A DNA stretch of 8,516 bases from an uncultured Rhodospirillaceae bacterium. GTDB taxonomy: Bacteria > Pseudomonadota > Alphaproteobacteria > RF32 > CAG-239. The position numbers were made by a program, and so were the translations under genes. The notes under the pieces were generated by a model. The model ran no database searches and was not told the origin of the DNA. It saw only the letters and a program-made list of their open reading frames with translations. The stretch lies in assembly GCA_900320035.1 (NCBI GenBank), contig ONQU01000043.1, forward strand, positions 1 to 8,516, in the 5' to 3' direction. Shown piece after piece: positions 6,061 through 8,516 of this stretch (position 1 is its first letter; each line of letters opens with the position of its first letter).

Positions 6061-6588
6061 TTAGCGCTGCGGCTGATAAACCGTGCGTCCGCCGTTAACA
6101 TAGTCTTGTAACACTTTTTCTCCCTGCTCTTGAGCAATATGCCCATAAACCGTAATTCCGCGCTTTTTAAATTCGGTCAGCCAATCCGGCTTAAACCCTT
6201 CATCAAAGCCGGTAATTTCCTCAACGCGCTTTGACGGAACACTGTAATAAACCGCTTTAATTCCCGACCACATAATTGCCCCTAGGCACATCATGCAAGG
6301 CTCAGCTGTTACATACAAACTCAAATCATATGCACTTAAATCATAGGTGTTTAGCGCTTTTTCCGCGGCTTTAATCGTATTCATCTCGGCGTGATTATGG
6401 CTACACGTTTCGTTAATGACGCTATTCGCCGCTTTAGCAATAAGTTTACCGTTCTTGTCATAAACAGCCGCCAAAAAAGGTCCGGCACCATTAGTAATAT
6501 GTTCGTATAGTTCTGTTTGCAATTGCTCAATAATTTCTGTGGCTTTTGCCAGTTTAGAGGCATCAATCGGTTCATTGGCTATAATCAT
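6061..6588 (-). CDS. Zinc-dependent nucleoside/guanine deaminase-like protein (CDA superfamily)
   Basis: This 175-residue cytoplasmic enzyme of the cytidine/deoxycytidylate deaminase fold would hydrolytically remove an amino group from a base or nucleoside. The zinc site is complete: H66-A-E68 (His ligand, Glu proton shuttle) and P97-C98-M-M-C101 (two Cys ligands). The GPFLAAVYDKNGKLIA stretch at 36-51 is the usual first strand region. The segment after the zinc site, with GFDEGF at 127-132, resembles guanine deaminase (GuaD) more than tRNA adenosine deaminase TadA. The part before HAE (NETCSHNHAE) lacks the common DPTxHAE sequence, so the substrate is uncertain. GGAG 6 nt before the ATG fixes the start. 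It is read tail to tail with rodA and lies downstream of the peptidase terminator, so it probably has its own promoter. Confidence 0.88.
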   Translation of the reverse strand: MIIANEPIDASKLAKATEIIEQLQTELYEHITNGAGPFLAAVYDKNGKLIAKAANSVINETCSHNHAEMNTIKAAEKALNTYDLSAYDLSLYVTAEPCMMCLGAIMWSGIKAVYYSVPSKRVEEITGFDEGFKPDWLTEFKKRGITVYGHIAQEQGEKVLQDYVNGGRTVYQPQR

Positions 6589-6594
6589 CTTAAA

Positions 6595-6598
6595 CTCC
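6595..6598 (-). promoter_or_regulatory. Ribosome binding site of the deaminase gene
   Basis: On the minus strand GGAG sits 6 nt before the ATG (6588-6586), preceded by a run of A's. It is a strong site and supports the chosen start. Confidence 0.8.
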
Positions 6599-6604
6599 TT
6601 TTTT

Positions 6605-6635
6605 ATTCTAATTCAAAATACTGCCGAGATGTTAA
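6605..6635 (-). promoter_or_regulatory. Weak candidate promoter of the deaminase gene
   Basis: On the minus strand TTAACA (6635-6630) and TAGAAT (6610-6605) each differ from the sigma-70 consensus at one base, but the spacer is 19 bp. The start would fall almost at the ribosome binding site, giving a very short leader. A promoter is expected in this 65-bp gap because a terminator lies just upstream; this is the best candidate I see. Confidence 0.25.
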
Positions 6636-6653
6636 GATTTATTAAAAGCGTAC

Positions 6654-6686
6654 AAAAAAAGAGCGGAGATAATCCCCCGCTCTTTT
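6654..6686 (-). terminator. Rho-independent terminator of the peptidase gene
   Basis: On the minus strand AAAAGAGCGG (6686-6677) pairs perfectly with CCGCTCTTTT (6666-6657) around a 10-nt loop. Three more T's follow, giving seven T's in all (6660-6654). It begins 2 nt after the peptidase TAA (6691-6689). This is a textbook intrinsic terminator for that gene and separates it from the downstream deaminase. Confidence 0.9.
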
Positions 6687-6688
6687 CG

Positions 6689-8500
6689 TTACAATAAACC
6701 TTCGGCCTTAGCCAGTTTCTCAATCTCATCAATATAGTCCGTGATGAGCGATAAGCCATTTGCCCAAAAGTCCGGCGCATCTGCGTCAATTCCGAAAGGC
6801 TCCAATAAGCTCTTGAAGTCCTCGACGCCAGTGTTTGACAACATATCGATATAGAGGTCGTCAAAATCTTCCTGAATTTGGAACTCGCCATTCTCGTCCC
6901 ATTTCTCGTACGCTTTGATCAGGTTGTTTACCACCAGACCAGCGAAAGCGTAACTGTAGACGTAGTATGGCATTCCGAAGATATGCGAAATACGCATCCA
7001 CATACACTCGGCATCCTTGCCAATGTCAAAGCCCAGACAACGAGAACTTTCCTCGCGCCAAATCTGGTTCAGACGCTCGGTGGAAAGCTCACCCTTCTTG
7101 CGCTCACGGTGCGTACGCTCCTCAAATTTGTAGAACGACACCTGTCGATGAATGGTATTGACCATATCTTGAACGCGTCCAATTAGCAAAGAAAGCTTTT
7201 CACGATTCGTTGTCGCCTTAGCCATTTGCTGCTTGAAAACCAGGTTTTCAGCAAACTCCGAAGCCACCTCAGCAAGTGCAGTCGGTGTTGAATCGTTCAA
7301 CACACCAACCTGTGCAGCCAAGACGTGGTGCACGGCATGTCCCAACTCATGAGCAAAGGTGCGCACATCATCCTGCGAACCGGTAAAGTTCAGCAAAATG
7401 TAAGGCACTTCGCCGCGAATGCAGTAGGCCCCGCTGGTTTTTCCTTTGCGCGGCGGCACGTCAATCGTGCCACAGTTGATGATATTGATCGCATTGGCCA
7501 AATAATCAACCGAAAACTCCGCATATGCCTCCAAAACCTGCTGAATGCATTCCGGCCACGAGATTTTTTTGCTGTTAACCTCAATCGGATTGTAGCAGCG
7601 GTCAGCGTAGCCAATCTGCTCAGTCTTCATCAGCTTGGCTTGCAGCTTGTAGAAACGTTGTGAAATGGGAATATACGAATCCACCACTTCATTCACCATT
7701 GCCAGCAAGTCTTCTTTGCTGATGTTGTTTTCATACAAGCTGTCGGTCACCGGTTCAGCCATGCCGTAAAGTTCATCGTCAACGCTCTTGTCTTTCAGAA
7801 TCATGTTGTAACACATGGTAAAGACATGAGCATGCTCGCGATAAACCTTATTCATCTCGGCTAATGCGCGTTGACGCATAGCAGGATCTGCAACGAACAT
7901 TTTTTTACCTATTTCAGCGTCATTGTAAGTTTTACCATTGAGGTGAAACTTAAGACTGGCACAGGTTTCGTCATACAAGCGATCCCACGATGAAGAAACG
8001 AGAGATTTCTTGTTGATGATAAATGTTACACCTTCAGTCAGCGACCAATAGCCGGCAAACAGGCTTTGCAGCCAAGGAAGCCAGCGCTGTAGCTTCGGGT
8101 GGTTTAAGAATTCAACCATCTTCCACTGCGGCAGGGCGTTCAGCTCAAAATGAATAAAGCCGAGTCCCTCAAACACGCGAGAAACTTCCTCTCGTATCTT
8201 AGATTGGAACTGTGAGGCTTTCTCATCTGTCTTGTGCGTATCCGAATAGAGATGCGCAAAGTAAGAGAGTTTCCGCGAAAGCTCAATCAGAGTTTCATAC
8301 TTCCTCAGCAAAATGCTGAGTTCGTATGGTTCCAACTCCCAAATCGTCTCGCGATAAAGAGCGATTTCTTTAGCCAGCTTCAATATAGCTTTCTTGTCAT
8401 CCTCAATTTGAGAATCATCAAGGCCTTTGTAAAAGGCTACCGAAAGATCCCATGTCGGCAAAGTTTTTGCCGGCAGAGATTCAAACTTAATTGTTGCCAT
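6689..8500 (-). CDS. pepF: Oligoendopeptidase F (M3 family zinc metallopeptidase)
   Basis: This cytoplasmic zinc peptidase cleaves short peptides; M3B enzymes of this type do not degrade intact proteins. It has 603 residues, the usual size for the pepF/M3 family, with no signal peptide. The N-terminal helical region begins with LPTWDLS (14-20), typical of the family. The catalytic motif is H384-E-L-G-H388 in TFAHELGHAVHH, with Glu411 in the AEVASEF segment as the expected third zinc ligand. The C-terminal SHIFGMPYYVYSYAFA (505-520) carries His and Tyr residues that shape the M3 active site. The start is unambiguous: an in-frame TAA lies five codons upstream, with no alternative start between. 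No Shine-Dalgarno sequence precedes it; the visible leader is pure A/T apart from one C. GC content on sampled lines is somewhat higher than in the mre genes. The gene ends 2 nt before a strong terminator. Confidence 0.95.
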   Translation of the reverse strand: MATIKFESLPAKTLPTWDLSVAFYKGLDDSQIEDDKKAILKLAKEIALYRETIWELEPYELSILLRKYETLIELSRKLSYFAHLYSDTHKTDEKASQFQSKIREEVSRVFEGLGFIHFELNALPQWKMVEFLNHPKLQRWLPWLQSLFAGYWSLTEGVTFIINKKSLVSSSWDRLYDETCASLKFHLNGKTYNDAEIGKKMFVADPAMRQRALAEMNKVYREHAHVFTMCYNMILKDKSVDDELYGMAEPVTDSLYENNISKEDLLAMVNEVVDSYIPISQRFYKLQAKLMKTEQIGYADRCYNPIEVNSKKISWPECIQQVLEAYAEFSVDYLANAINIINCGTIDVPPRKGKTSGAYCIRGEVPYILLNFTGSQDDVRTFAHELGHAVHHVLAAQVGVLNDSTPTALAEVASEFAENLVFKQQMAKATTNREKLSLLIGRVQDMVNTIHRQVSFYKFEERTHRERKKGELSTERLNQIWREESSRCLGFDIGKDAECMWMRISHIFGMPYYVYSYAFAGLVVNNLIKAYEKWDENGEFQIQEDFDDLYIDMLSNTGVEDFKSLLEPFGIDADAPDFWANGLSLITDYIDEIEKLAKAEGLL

Positions 8501-8516
8501 AGTTTTTAATAATTAA

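Noticed and set aside
6878..7186. Plus-strand open frames antisense to the peptidase gene (also 7325-7663 and 8234-8509)
   Set aside because: They lie opposite a complete, conserved coding sequence, lack ribosome binding sites and show no recognisable motifs.

Overview
The window looks like an ordinary chromosomal housekeeping region of a Gram-negative bacterium. An alphaproteobacterium is my best guess, from the style of MreB, MreD and PBP2, the compact mreB-mreC-mreD-mrdA-rodA order, and a MnmE with the usual FCIGK end. Rough counts on sampled lines put the mre genes near 40-42% GC. The main intergenic region is much more AT-rich. The species cannot be named from this sequence alone.

Layout. 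Positions 1-295 hold the 3' end of mnmE (tRNA wobble-uridine modification GTPase). Positions 296-658 are a 363-bp non-coding stretch. It contains two copies of a GTCATCYTGAGGA repeat, several small palindromes and the probable promoter(s) of the next operon. Positions 659-6057 are a five-gene plus-strand operon: mreB, mreC, mreD, mrdA (PBP2) and rodA (mrdB). Junctions are tight: 17 bp between mreB and mreC, 11-nt overlaps at mreC/mreD and mreD/mrdA, and 7 bp between mrdA and rodA. Two minus-strand genes follow, ending tail to tail with rodA after a 3-bp gap. One is a zinc-dependent nucleoside/guanine deaminase-like protein (6061-6588). The other is a complete M3-family oligoendopeptidase F (6689-8500). 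A strong intrinsic terminator directly after the peptidase stop separates them.

How the genes work together. The operon encodes the elongasome (Rod complex). MreB filaments under the inner membrane organise MreC and MreD. These activate the enzyme pair RodA (SEDS glycosyltransferase, makes glycan strands) and PBP2 (transpeptidase, crosslinks them), so that the lateral wall grows as a rod. All catalytic motifs are intact. The deaminase and peptidase are cytoplasmic metabolic enzymes with no evident link to the operon.

I did not find a previously undescribed system. The points most worth a second look are a predicted Cys-Cys-His-Cys zinc site in PBP2, two near-identical 11-nt stop/start overlaps, a palindrome-rich mreB leader, the dispersed-type repeat behind mnmE, and the absence of a Shine-Dalgarno sequence on the peptidase gene.
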